A stretch of 64,000 bases of DNA, from assembly GCF_021789315.1 (NCBI RefSeq), contig NZ_CP084561.1:1178001-1242000 (forward strand), in the 5' to 3' direction. Under the pieces are notes generated by a model, which was not told the DNA's origin, searched no databases, and worked only from the letters and a program-made list of their open reading frames with translations. Position numbers and translations under genes: made by a program. Shown here in pieces: positions 42,070 to 49,920 of this stretch (within the stretch, counting starts at the first letter, position 1; each line of letters begins with the position of its first letter). This stretch comes from Arthrobacter sp. FW305-BF8 (GTDB lineage: Bacteria > Actinomycetota > Actinomycetes > Actinomycetales > Micrococcaceae).

Positions 42070-43002
42070 ATGAAATCGCACACCCGCGCGCTTATCTTGA
42101 CTCTCTGCGTGGTGGCTTTTGTGTTTCCCGCATTAGCAGTCGAGGCGAAGGATCGCATCGAAGTCGGATACGAGGATAAAGGAATTGAGCTTGGCGCTAC
42201 CGACTGGATCCGCGACGAGGATACGGGGGAGATAGTTCCCGCCCCGCCAGGCCATGTCAATGAAGACCCGAACCAATACAACGCCTTTCCACAGTGCCAG
42301 GTGGATGACGGCAACCTAGCTATTGATTGCTTGGCAAGCCAGCGCGTATGTCCACCGAGAGCTGACGGAAAGCCCGGCGTTCCGGTGATCTGGAAGGTTG
42401 CCCCTAGGGCGGTGGCCAACCCCAATTGGACTGACTGGCAAGGAAATGGCGGGGGCCCCACGTGCCTTTATGACAGGAGTCCTGAAGACCTTCTGCCCCG
42501 AATCGCGGCCCGCATCCAAAGAGAATTCGATAGGCTGCCCGTCATCCCGGGAACATTGACGGCGCAGCCCAGCCCGCATACTCTCCGTGGCGCCGACACC
42601 AACTTCTACGCCAAAGCCACAGAGCAGCCGTTCGACATCACCATCCTTGCCCAGAAAATTCACATCATCGCCAAGCCTGTCCAGTACCGCTGGGACTATG
42701 GCGACGGGACATCGCTCGGCCCCACCACCACCATGGGCGGCCCGCTCCCGCAGGACCGCTGGGGTGAGAAGACCCGGACCAGCCACGCCTACGCAGCGAC
42801 CGGCGACTTCAGTGTCGTCCTCACCACCTACTTCCAGGGAACCTACTCCGTAAACGGCGGGCCGGATCTTCCCATCCCCAATCAGGGCCAGTTCAGCTCA
42901 CCAGCCCAGACGATGAGCGTTTGGCGCTCAATAACGCGCAATTACGCGGACGACTGCCTGACCAATCCGCGGGGTGAGGGCTGTCCGGGTTCGGCTGGAT
43001 GA
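42070..43002 (+). CDS. Exported protein with PKD-like region
   Basis: 310 residues with a signal peptide (LILTLCVVAFVFPALAVEA). Residues ~165-280 contain YRWDYGDGTSLGPTTTMG and TSHAYAATGDFSVVLTTYFQGTY, the WDFGDG/YxxxGxYxVxL pattern of PKD-type surface domains. Several Cys pairs (CQVDDGNLAIDC; C near the C-terminus) suggest disulphides. Starts 3 bp after the lipoprotein gene, so the two are likely coexpressed at the cell surface. The first half is lower in GC than the second. Function unknown. Confidence 0.75.
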   Translation: MKSHTRALILTLCVVAFVFPALAVEAKDRIEVGYEDKGIELGATDWIRDEDTGEIVPAPPGHVNEDPNQYNAFPQCQVDDGNLAIDCLASQRVCPPRADGKPGVPVIWKVAPRAVANPNWTDWQGNGGGPTCLYDRSPEDLLPRIAARIQREFDRLPVIPGTLTAQPSPHTLRGADTNFYAKATEQPFDITILAQKIHIIAKPVQYRWDYGDGTSLGPTTTMGGPLPQDRWGEKTRTSHAYAATGDFSVVLTTYFQGTYSVNGGPDLPIPNQGQFSSPAQTMSVWRSITRNYADDCLTNPRGEGCPGSAG

Positions 43003-43006
43003 AAGG

Positions 43007-43029
43007 TCGGCGGGCGTCACGCCCGCCGA
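43007..43029. terminator. Perfect GC hairpin between convergent genes
   Basis: TCGGCGGGCG-TCA-CGCCCGCCGA, 10-bp perfect stem and 3-nt loop, 5 bp after one stop and 20 bp before the other. No T-run. Confidence 0.6.
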
Positions 43030-43049
43030 GTCGACTGAGTTCCAGAGCA

Positions 43050-44060
43050 TCATCTCCAGAACTCGGTGAGCTGTTCGGCAAGGGCTTTGCCCTGGTCGTA
43101 ACCAGCTCGAGCAGCGGGCGGACGCAGAGATAGATCCATCGCGTTAGCGCCAAGCATGTGCTCGGAGTTGCTGTCCGGGAAAATCGTCTCGACTCTGCTG
43201 CCGCTTGCGAGCAGCTCGTCGCACTGTGTCGCGAGGTGCATACCCCAGTCCACCGGCGTCCGCGATTTGCCTCCGAATGGCGAGAGCACCAATACCCGCC
43301 CGTAACCGGCTGCCAAGTCGGCATTATCCGCGTTGGTTCGGTAGCCGCCGTCGATGTATCGGCTGTCGCCGATCCTGTAGGCGAAGCCACTGGCACAGCT
43401 TGCGGCGATGGCGTCCACCAAGTCGACGCCGCTATGGCGGTCGAACACGGCGGGTTCACCGGTTTGGGCATCGACGGCAGTGATGAGCATCCGCCGTCGC
43501 GGCCACAGCTGACTGGGGAGCCGGGCGGCGACGGTAGCGCGCCACCGTGTTTGCCCGGAGCCGTCCGACGCCGCATCCATGTCGAGTGCCGCCGCGCCCA
43601 TTCTGCGTCGCATGTCGGCCGCATCCTTGGCGGCGGCGATGATTGCGCTCGTTCTCTCCATGTGCTCGGTCACCGGCCTGATCGGAACGCGTCCACCGCC
43701 GGATCCGGCCGGACCGGTCTGTTGCTGGGGTGCCGCGGCGAGGATCGTGGCCAGCAGTTCCATCGGGGGCGCCCCAGCTATCTGTGCCGCGGCCGTCGAT
43801 CCGGCCGACGTTCCGATGACCAGATCAGCGCCGGTTACGTCCAGCCCGGCCTCGAACAGGCCGGCGATGACGCCAAGCAACCACGCGTTGCCTGTGGATC
43901 CGCCGCCACCGAGGACCAAAGCTCGCTCGCCCGCGGCGCGCGCCGGCTTTGGGGCGTTGACTTGGGGCTGATTCTGGCCCGACTTCGGTTGCTCGGGCCG
44001 CGGCCGGTCGGAGGCCGTCATCGAGGTGGAGTGCGCAGTTGAAGAAGGTGTTGCGGTCAT
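43050..44060 (-). CDS. Patatin-like phospholipase family protein
   Basis: 336 residues from ATG 44060 (AAAGGCGA upstream). Patatin fold: oxyanion loop LGGGGSTGNAWLLGV, nucleophile elbow GTSAGS and catalytic dyad Asp in DGGYR. A Thr/Ser/Pro-rich ~50-residue start precedes it. Acyl hydrolase on lipids is expected from the intact Ser-Asp dyad; the physiological lipid is unknown. A 19-codon ORF with a perfect ribosome site lies upstream. Confidence 0.87.
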   Translation of the reverse strand: MTATPSSTAHSTSMTASDRPRPEQPKSGQNQPQVNAPKPARAAGERALVLGGGGSTGNAWLLGVIAGLFEAGLDVTGADLVIGTSAGSTAAAQIAGAPPMELLATILAAAPQQQTGPAGSGGGRVPIRPVTEHMERTSAIIAAAKDAADMRRRMGAAALDMDAASDGSGQTRWRATVAARLPSQLWPRRRMLITAVDAQTGEPAVFDRHSGVDLVDAIAASCASGFAYRIGDSRYIDGGYRTNADNADLAAGYGRVLVLSPFGGKSRTPVDWGMHLATQCDELLASGSRVETIFPDSNSEHMLGANAMDLSLRPPAARAGYDQGKALAEQLTEFWR

Positions 44061-44107
44061 GGGAGTCGCCTTTCGCGAATTGCCTGTGAAGGCGCTCCCG
44101 GTGGCGA

Positions 44108-44167
44108 CTAGCTCAGTCGCGCGATCGTGGACTGCAGGGGAGCACCCGTTGCGGATACTGCGTTCAT
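44108..44167 (-). CDS. 19-residue upstream ORF (possible leader peptide)
   Basis: ATG at 44167 reads MNAVSATGAPLQSTIARLS then stop at 44108-44110, 47 bp before the patatin start. Its ribosome site is AGGAGGTGAGACCC, stronger than any nearby. It is in a different frame from patatin. It may be a regulatory leader peptide or a small protein. No homologue is recognised. Confidence 0.5.
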   Translation of the reverse strand: MNAVSATGAPLQSTIARLS

Positions 44168-44374
44168 GGGTCTCACCTCCTGCCGATAGATCACGATCAC
44201 GGGAATAATCGCACACTTGTGTCGCGGTGCGCAATGGGCACAAGCCAGCTGCAGAAGCGCTGACGAGCGCGCCGGCCGGCCGCGTGGGCTGGTGAACTCC
44301 GCCACACCCGGAATAGTTGCACGCGCTAGGCAGTTACAGCTGATGAACCTGATGCATTCTGAAAGGAACTCCGC
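44168..44374. other. Divergent intergenic region
   Basis: Part of a 314-bp gap between the patatin and old-yellow-enzyme genes. It holds the ribosome site of the small ORF (44171-44180) and presumably both promoters. No further gene or clear hairpin is seen. GAAAGGA lies just before the ATG at 44375. Confidence 0.5.
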
Positions 44375-45448
44375 ATGCTGTTTTCCCCGCTGACTCTCGG
44401 CGAGCTCGAACTTCCCAACCGCCTCGTCATGGCACCGCTGACCCGTGTCCGTACCGGCCAGGAAGGCGTCCCCGGCCCGCTCGTGGTGGAGCACTACCGC
44501 CAGCGTGCCTCGCTCGGCCTGATCGTCAGCGAGGGAATCTACCCCAGCCCGGCTGGCCGCTCCTACCCGGGTCAGCCCGGGCTGGCGACCCCCGAGCAGA
44601 TCGCCGGCTGGAAGAAGGTCACCGACGCAGTCCACGCCGAGGGCGGCCGTATTTTCGCCCAGATCATGCACGGCGGACGCGTTTCGCACGAGGACATCAA
44701 CGGCGGCCACCGCGTCGTGGCCCCCAGCGCGATCGCCGTCGAAGGTGAGACGCGGACCTACAAGGGCAAGCAGCCGCACCCGGTGCCGCGCGAGCTTTCA
44801 ACCGACGAGCTGCCCATCGTCCGCGAGGAAATCGTCACCGCGTCCCGCAACGCGGTTGAGGCAGGGTTCGACGGCGTTGAGCTGCACTCCGCCAACGGTT
44901 ACCTTCTCCACGAGTTCCTCGCGCCGAACACCAACGTCCGCACCGACAGCTACGGCGGCTCGCCAGAAAACCGCGCCCGCTTCGTCATTGAGACGGTGAA
45001 CGCCGTCGTGGAGGCGCTCGGTGCCAACCGCGTCGGCATCCGGATCTCGCCCGAACACAACGTCCAGGGCATCGAGGAGACCGATGCCGCCGACGTCCGG
45101 GCAACTTACGATGTGCTGGTCAACTCCATCGCCCCGCTGGACCTGGCCTACCTGAGCATCCTGCACGCCGACCCGACCGGCGACCTGGTCCAGGACCTGC
45201 GGTCACGCTTCAACGGTACGTTCCTAGTCAACACCGGCTTCGGCGTCATCACCACCCGCGAGGAAGCACTGTCTCTGGTCGCAGACGGTCACGCGGACGC
45301 CGTCGTGGTGGGCCGGCCCGCCATCGCCAACCCGGACCTCGCCCGCCGCTGGCGCGAGGGCCTGCCGCTGAACGAGCCGGATCCGTCCACGTTCTACGGC
45401 GAGGGCGCCAAGGGCTACACCGACTACCCGGTGTACCAGCAGGCCTAG
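44375..45448 (+). CDS. Old yellow enzyme-type alkene reductase
   Basis: 357 residues, TIM-barrel FMN oxidoreductase of the NemA/OYE class. MLFSPLTLGELELPNRLVMAPLTRVRT at the start, substrate-binding His/Asn in VELHSANGYLLHEFLAP, SPENRARF and VNTGFGV near the FMN phosphate site. Reduces activated C=C bonds or nitro groups with NADPH. It stands alone between two terminators/divergent regions, so its in vivo role is not apparent. Confidence 0.92.
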   Translation: MLFSPLTLGELELPNRLVMAPLTRVRTGQEGVPGPLVVEHYRQRASLGLIVSEGIYPSPAGRSYPGQPGLATPEQIAGWKKVTDAVHAEGGRIFAQIMHGGRVSHEDINGGHRVVAPSAIAVEGETRTYKGKQPHPVPRELSTDELPIVREEIVTASRNAVEAGFDGVELHSANGYLLHEFLAPNTNVRTDSYGGSPENRARFVIETVNAVVEALGANRVGIRISPEHNVQGIEETDAADVRATYDVLVNSIAPLDLAYLSILHADPTGDLVQDLRSRFNGTFLVNTGFGVITTREEALSLVADGHADAVVVGRPAIANPDLARRWREGLPLNEPDPSTFYGEGAKGYTDYPVYQQA

Positions 45449-45487
45449 CCCTGGCACTGCTCCGTCCGAGCCGCTTTAGTAAGCACT

Positions 45488-45514
45488 GGAACCGCCCGTT
45501 CGCCGGGCGGTTCC
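45488..45514 (+). terminator. Terminator hairpin after the alkene reductase
   Basis: GGAACCGCCCG-TTCGC-CGGGCGGTTCC, an 11-bp perfect stem, about 40 bp after the stop. The T-run is poor. Confidence 0.65.
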
Positions 45515-45577
45515 AGCGGTTTAACCGCGCCCGAAGCGTCATCCGCGGGACTAGCTTGCGGTCTTCCCTGAGGCGTC

Positions 45578-45585
45578 CCTATAGG
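45578..45585. promoter_or_regulatory. CCTATAGG operator at the GntR regulator's own start
   Basis: TCCCTATAGGAT, with an 8-bp perfect palindromic core, ends 8 nt before the regulator ATG. Two more copies lie before the operon at 46607. Confidence 0.75.
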
Positions 45586-45593
45586 ATCTGATC

Positions 45594-46325
45594 ATGCAAA
45601 AAGCGTCCAACGGCACCCGCGCCGGGAACCGGCCCGAGGATCAGCCCGGGGGCAAGGGAGGCAGGACCGTGAGCCGCCAGGTCCTGGCAGATCACGTGTA
45701 CGAGGAGCTGCTGGCCTCGCTCATGGACGGCAGGCTGGAACCCGGCGCCGCCGTCAGTATCGATGGAACCGCCCGGGAACTGGACGTGTCCCCGACCCCC
45801 GTCCGCGAGGCACTGGCCCGCCTGGAACACACCGGCATGGTCCGCAGGGTGGCGCTCAAGGGTTACCGCGTGGCCCCCGTGTTCACCCGCGAGGATTTTG
45901 CGGATCTGATGGAGGCCCGCCTCGCGATCGAGCCGGTCAACGCCCGCCTGGCCTGCACGCGCCTGAACCCGCACCGTCTCGCCGAGCTTGAGCAGACAGT
46001 CGCCGATCTGAAGTCGGCGCCGCGCGGCCCGTCCTTTGCCGAGTACAAGGACTACCTGGAGGCGGATGAGCGCTTCCACCAGCTGATCGCCCAGCAGACC
46101 GACAACCAGTTCCTCCTGGGTGCCTACGCCGCCCTCGGCGGACAGGTCCAGCGCTTCCGGCTTTTCGGGGGAGTGGGGATCACCGACGCCGAGAATGCGA
46201 TCGCCGAGCACCAGTCCGTCCTGGACGCGTTGTCCAGCGGCGATCCCGAGAAGGCCGGAGCCGCCATGGCCGCCCACATTCAGAAGGTCCGCGAACGCGC
46301 CATGGCGGACGCCCCGGAGGAGTAG
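45594..46325 (+). CDS. GntR/FCD regulator of the tetrulose-type operon
   Basis: 243 residues. Winged helix VYEELLASLMDGRLEPGAAVSIDGTARELDVSPTPVREALARLEHTGMVRRVALKGYRVAP (~37-100), then an FCD domain with metal-type residues in EADERFHQLIAQQ and AEHQSVLDALSSGDPEKAGAAMAAH. The first ~24 residues are basic/Gly-rich; GTG 45669 is an alternative start. CCTATAGG copies at its own start and twice before the next operon point to it as the controller of both. Confidence 0.88.
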   Translation: MQKASNGTRAGNRPEDQPGGKGGRTVSRQVLADHVYEELLASLMDGRLEPGAAVSIDGTARELDVSPTPVREALARLEHTGMVRRVALKGYRVAPVFTREDFADLMEARLAIEPVNARLACTRLNPHRLAELEQTVADLKSAPRGPSFAEYKDYLEADERFHQLIAQQTDNQFLLGAYAALGGQVQRFRLFGGVGITDAENAIAEHQSVLDALSSGDPEKAGAAMAAHIQKVRERAMADAPEE

Positions 46326-46363
46326 CCCGCGCACGCGAAGCAAAAGGCCAGCGCACCCTAAAA

Positions 46364-46417
46364 TAAGTAGCAGCAGAGGGCGTTCCCAGAGTTGGGAACG
46401 CCCTCTGCTGCTACTTA
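46364..46417. repeat. Long intergenic palindrome, copy B2
   Basis: Perfect 25-bp arms around a 4-nt centre GAGT: TAAGTAGCAGCAGAGGGCGT continuing TCCCA, then the complement. The inner GGGCGTTCCCAG...TGGGAACGCCC is the same as in the palindrome at 14214; the outer arms differ. It lies about 40 bp after the GntR gene stop. Confidence 0.92.
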
Positions 46418-46494
46418 GTGGGGGGAGGCGTAGCGTGGAACATGCACCGAACTTCACGTCCGAGGCGTGACCCCCTTCACACGCAGGACCCATC

Positions 46495-46580
46495 CCTATA
46501 GGATCTTCGATGGCTGGGAGTCAACCGCGCCGAGAGGTGTGACCTTGACAACTCCTACCGGATAGTAAATCCTATAGGAA
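46495..46580 (+). promoter_or_regulatory. Operon promoter with two CCTATAGG operators
   Basis: Operator copies at 46495-46502 and 46573-46580 (the latter within the palindrome TCCTATAGGA, 46571-46580). Between them is a -35 box TTGACA (46545-46550), with TAAATC (46567-46572) at 16-bp spacing as -10. A repressor on the second site would cover the start point. The ATG of the first operon gene follows at 46607 after AAGGGAGTG. Confidence 0.78.
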
Positions 46581-46606
46581 ACAGGATTCCACAAGGGAGT
46601 GAAGAC

Positions 46607-47602
46607 ATGGCTTACACCGCCGACAACTGGCCCATCACCGCGGCCCTGCTGCAGTTTCCGGGCGTCGACGCCCACGGCACCCACATCAACGACGCCGACG
46701 CCTCCGCCTGGGCCGAGGTGTTCACCGAGGTCAAGGAAGCCGGCTTTGCCAACGCCGACCTCACAGACAGCTGGGTCCGTCCGGGCGACCTGAGCAAGGA
46801 CCGCCTGGCCGAATTCAAGCAGACGGCTGGCAGCGTCGGCATCGGCATCCCGGTCATCTCCGCCATCCGCCGGAGCATCATCGAGGAGGGCAAGTGGGAG
46901 GACAACCTGGCCTACAGCCACCGGACCATTGACGCCGCCGCTGAGCTCGGTTGCGAGGTCGTCTCCTTCGGCCTGCACCAGGCAATCACGCCGGAACAGC
47001 AGAAGCACCTCTGGTTCTGGACCGTCGAAGGCTACAAGGACCCGGCAGGGGACAAGGAAGCCTGGAACAACGCCGTCGCCCGTTTCCAGGAACTGGGCCG
47101 GCACGCCGCGGAGGTGGGCGTCCTGCTCTCGCTGGAGATGTACGAGGACACCTACATCGGCACCGCCGACTCCTCCGTGCAGTTCGTCCAGGACATCGGC
47201 CTGTCCAACGTCGGCCTCAACCCGGACCTCGGCAACCTGATCCGCCTGCACCGGCCCATCGAGGACTGGCGGGAAATGGTGGCGAAAACCCTGCCGTACT
47301 CCAACTACTGGCACATGAAGAACTACATCCGCGACGAGGACGTGGCCCGCGACATGTACGTCGCCATGCCCGCCCCCATGGAAAGCGGCCTCATCAACTA
47401 CCGCGAGGCGTTCAAGGTCGCACTCTCCGTTGGCTTCCAGGGCATCCTGTGCACCGAGCACTACGGCGGTGACGGACTCTCCGTGACGGCCTCCAACCAG
47501 GACTACCTGCGCCGCCACGTGCTGCCCAAGAAGGCCGGCTACGCCCTCGGCCAGAGCCAGGTGGCGCAGGGGCGGCAGCAGCCCGCCGCGGTCGCACGCT
47601 AG
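46607..47602 (+). CDS. Xylose-isomerase-like TIM-barrel protein
   Basis: 331 residues of the AP-endonuclease-2 fold, first gene of the operon. Metal-site-type residues are in LLSLEMYEDTYIG, VGLNPDLGN, YWHMKNY and LCTEHYGGDG. Starts at ATG with a good ribosome site. Relatives include sugar isomerases, epimerases and, from memory, a 3-oxo-acid-sugar decarboxylase (OiaC) of apionate catabolism. Given the following oxidoreductase and erythrulose-type kinase, decarboxylation or isomerisation of a keto sugar acid is proposed. Not recognised more exactly. Confidence 0.8.
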   Translation: MAYTADNWPITAALLQFPGVDAHGTHINDADASAWAEVFTEVKEAGFANADLTDSWVRPGDLSKDRLAEFKQTAGSVGIGIPVISAIRRSIIEEGKWEDNLAYSHRTIDAAAELGCEVVSFGLHQAITPEQQKHLWFWTVEGYKDPAGDKEAWNNAVARFQELGRHAAEVGVLLSLEMYEDTYIGTADSSVQFVQDIGLSNVGLNPDLGNLIRLHRPIEDWREMVAKTLPYSNYWHMKNYIRDEDVARDMYVAMPAPMESGLINYREAFKVALSVGFQGILCTEHYGGDGLSVTASNQDYLRRHVLPKKAGYALGQSQVAQGRQQPAAVAR

Positions 47603-47663
47603 GGGCGCCAGCCCCCAACAGACCAGCAGAACTGTTCAACCAACCCGGATTCAATGAGGAACC

Positions 47664-49439
47664 ATGACTCAGATCTTCGACAATCCCGCTGATTTCGCAG
47701 ATGAGGCGCTGGACGGCTTCGTCGCCGCCAACCGCGGCTATGTTGCCCGCGTGGACGGCGGCGTCGTCCGCTCCACCGAAATCCCTGCCGGCCAGGTGGC
47801 ACTTGTGGTGGGCGGCGGCTCCGGCCACTACCCGGCCTTCGCGGGTCTGGTGGGCCCCGGCCTTGCCGCCGGCTCCGCGTGCGGCAACATGTTCGCCTCG
47901 CCGGCTGCCGGCCAGGTCTACCGCGTGGCTAAAGCGGCAAACGCGGGCGGCGGTGTGCTGCTGAGCTACGGCAACTATGCGGGCGACGTGCTGCACTTTG
48001 GCCAAGCACAGCTCCGGCTCAACGCCGAGGGCATCGAGACGCGCACAGTGCTGGTCACGGACGACATTGCCAGCGCTCCGCTGGACCAGATCGAGAAGCG
48101 CCGCGGCATCGCCGGTGACCTGACGGTCTTCAAGATCGCAGGCGCTGCAGCCGAGGCCGGCCTGAGCCTGGACGAGGTGGAGCGCCTCGCCATCAAGACG
48201 AACTACCGCACGCGTTCGCTGGGCGTCGCCTTCGACGGCTGCACCCTTCCCGGCGCGTCCGAACCGCTGTTCCATGTTCCGGCCGGGCAGATGTCGCTGG
48301 GCCTGGGCATCCACGGCGAACCGGGCATCTCCGAGCACCCCATGCCCACCGCCTCCGAACTCGCCGAGCTGCTGGTGTCGCGGCTGCTTGAGGACAAGCC
48401 GGACGACGCCGGCAGCCGCGTGGTCGCCATCGTCAATGGCTTGGGCACGGTCAAGTACGACGAACTGTTCCTCCTCTTCGGCAAGGTCGAAAAGCTCCTC
48501 AGCGCCGCCAACCTGACCGTCGTGGAACCGGAGTGCGGCGAACTCGTGACCAGCCTGGACATGTCCGGTCTCTCGCTCACCCTGCTGTGGCTCGACGACG
48601 AACTCGAGCAGCTCTGGGCCGCGCCGGCCGATACGCCGGCTTTCCGCAAGGGCAACCTCGCGCCGCGCGCCCGCCGGGAAGTCGTCGGTACAGAAGCCAC
48701 AGCCGACGAGGACAACGAAAAGGCAACCGAGGCGTCCGCCAACCTGGGCCGGCTGGCAGCCGCCGTCCTCGCCCAAGTGCGGGACGTCGTCGTCGAACAT
48801 GAGGCGGAACTTGGCGACCTGGACGCGATTGCCGGAGACGGCGACCACGGCATCGGCATGCGCCGCGGCGTTGATGCGGCCGCAGCGGCCGGTGAACAGA
48901 ACGCGGCAGCCGGCGCCTCGGCTGAACGCGTGCTCACCGCGGCAGGCGAGGCCTGGAGCGAGCGAGCCGGCGGAACCTCGGGCGCGCTGTGGGGGACGGC
49001 CGTGATGGCCGCCGGACTCGCGCTGGGCAACCGCGATTCGTACGCCGCCGGGGACGCGGCTGCCGCCTTGACCGCCTTCAGCAACGCCATCACCGACCTC
49101 GGCAAGGCGGAGCCGGGGGACAAGACCATGGTGGACGCCCTCCTGCCGTTCCGGGACGCGTTCAAGGAAGCGTTCGACGGCGGGGCCTCCCTCAGCGGTG
49201 CCCTCACCGCCGCCGCTGCCGCGGCCACCGAAGCAGCCCGGCAGACCGCGGACCTGCGACCCCTCAAGGGCCGCGCCCGCCCGCTGGCTGAAAAGAGCCT
49301 CGGCCACCCGGACCCCGGTGCAGTCTCATTTGGACTGATTGCCGAGCGCGTGGCCACCTACCTCGCATCTGATGCAGCCGATTCCGCAGCGGCCGCGTCC
49401 CACATGGCCTCGACGGCCGGAAAAGGAGCAACGGAATGA
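47664..49439 (+). CDS. Dihydroxyacetone/erythrulose kinase (DhaK-DhaL fusion)
   Basis: 591 residues, ATP-dependent type. The DhaK domain (~1-335) has GGGSGHYPAFAG and the substrate-binding His in GIHGEPG (H217, hemiaminal with the ketone). A linker (~335-370) leads to DhaL with the ADP-Mg site AGDGDHGIGM (391-396 core). Phosphorylates a short ketose. Members acting on L- or D-erythrulose (LerK/DerK) occur with TPI- and RpiB-type isomerases, exactly the set seen here. Its stop overlaps the next ATG (ATGA). Confidence 0.9.
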   Translation: MTQIFDNPADFADEALDGFVAANRGYVARVDGGVVRSTEIPAGQVALVVGGGSGHYPAFAGLVGPGLAAGSACGNMFASPAAGQVYRVAKAANAGGGVLLSYGNYAGDVLHFGQAQLRLNAEGIETRTVLVTDDIASAPLDQIEKRRGIAGDLTVFKIAGAAAEAGLSLDEVERLAIKTNYRTRSLGVAFDGCTLPGASEPLFHVPAGQMSLGLGIHGEPGISEHPMPTASELAELLVSRLLEDKPDDAGSRVVAIVNGLGTVKYDELFLLFGKVEKLLSAANLTVVEPECGELVTSLDMSGLSLTLLWLDDELEQLWAAPADTPAFRKGNLAPRARREVVGTEATADEDNEKATEASANLGRLAAAVLAQVRDVVVEHEAELGDLDAIAGDGDHGIGMRRGVDAAAAAGEQNAAAGASAERVLTAAGEAWSERAGGTSGALWGTAVMAAGLALGNRDSYAAGDAAAALTAFSNAITDLGKAEPGDKTMVDALLPFRDAFKEAFDGGASLSGALTAAAAAATEAARQTADLRPLKGRARPLAEKSLGHPDPGAVSFGLIAERVATYLASDAADSAAAASHMASTAGKGATE

Positions 49440-49918
49440 GCAACACAGAAGGCTGGCGTATTGTCATCGGCAACGATGAGGCCGGCGTCGAATACAAGGA
49501 AGCACTGAAAGCCCTGCTGGAGGCGGACCCCCGCGTTGCCTCCGTCGAGGACATTGGCGTCGCGGCCAACGACTCCACCGCGTACCCGCACCTTGCCGTC
49601 GCAGCCGCCCGCAAGGTGGCCGAAGGCGAAGCAGACCGTGCACTCTTGATCTGCGGCACCGGCCTCGGCGTGGCCATTGCCGCCAACAAGGTCCCCGGCA
49701 TCCGCGCCGTCACCGCGCACGACAGCTACTCCGTGGAACGCTCCGTCCTCAGCAACAATGCCCAGGTCCTCACGATGGGCCAGCGGGTCATCGGGCTGGA
49801 ACTTGCCAAGAAGCTCGTGGGCGAATGGCTGGAGCACCGCTTCGACGAAAACTCCTCCTCCGCCGCCAAGGTGGACGCCATCTGCTCGTACGAACCCGAC
49901 TACACGAAGGCCGACTGA
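49436..49918 (+). CDS. RpiB/LacAB-family sugar-phosphate isomerase
   Basis: 160 residues. Catalytic Cys in LICGTGLG (C73) and the ring-opening His in TAHDSYS (H95), as in RpiB. In erythritol/threitol pathways this family (EryI/DerI) converts D-erythrulose 4-phosphate to D-erythrose 4-phosphate; that is the favoured role because kinase and TPI-like genes are in the same operon. Ribose-5-phosphate isomerase is the alternative. Coupled to the kinase gene by a 4-nt overlap. Confidence 0.87.
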   Translation: MSNTEGWRIVIGNDEAGVEYKEALKALLEADPRVASVEDIGVAANDSTAYPHLAVAAARKVAEGEADRALLICGTGLGVAIAANKVPGIRAVTAHDSYSVERSVLSNNAQVLTMGQRVIGLELAKKLVGEWLEHRFDENSSSAAKVDAICSYEPDYTKAD

Positions 49919-49920
49919 AC

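Noticed and set aside
44168..44779. Longer upstream extension of the 19-codon minus-strand ORF, over the alkene reductase gene
   Set aside because: The extension is the antisense of a solid OYE gene; only the part after the strong ribosome site at 44171-44180 is kept.
1108..46417. Reading the six palindromes as CRISPR or rho-independent terminators
   Set aside because: They are single, kilobases apart, without spacer arrays, and none has a T-run after the stem.
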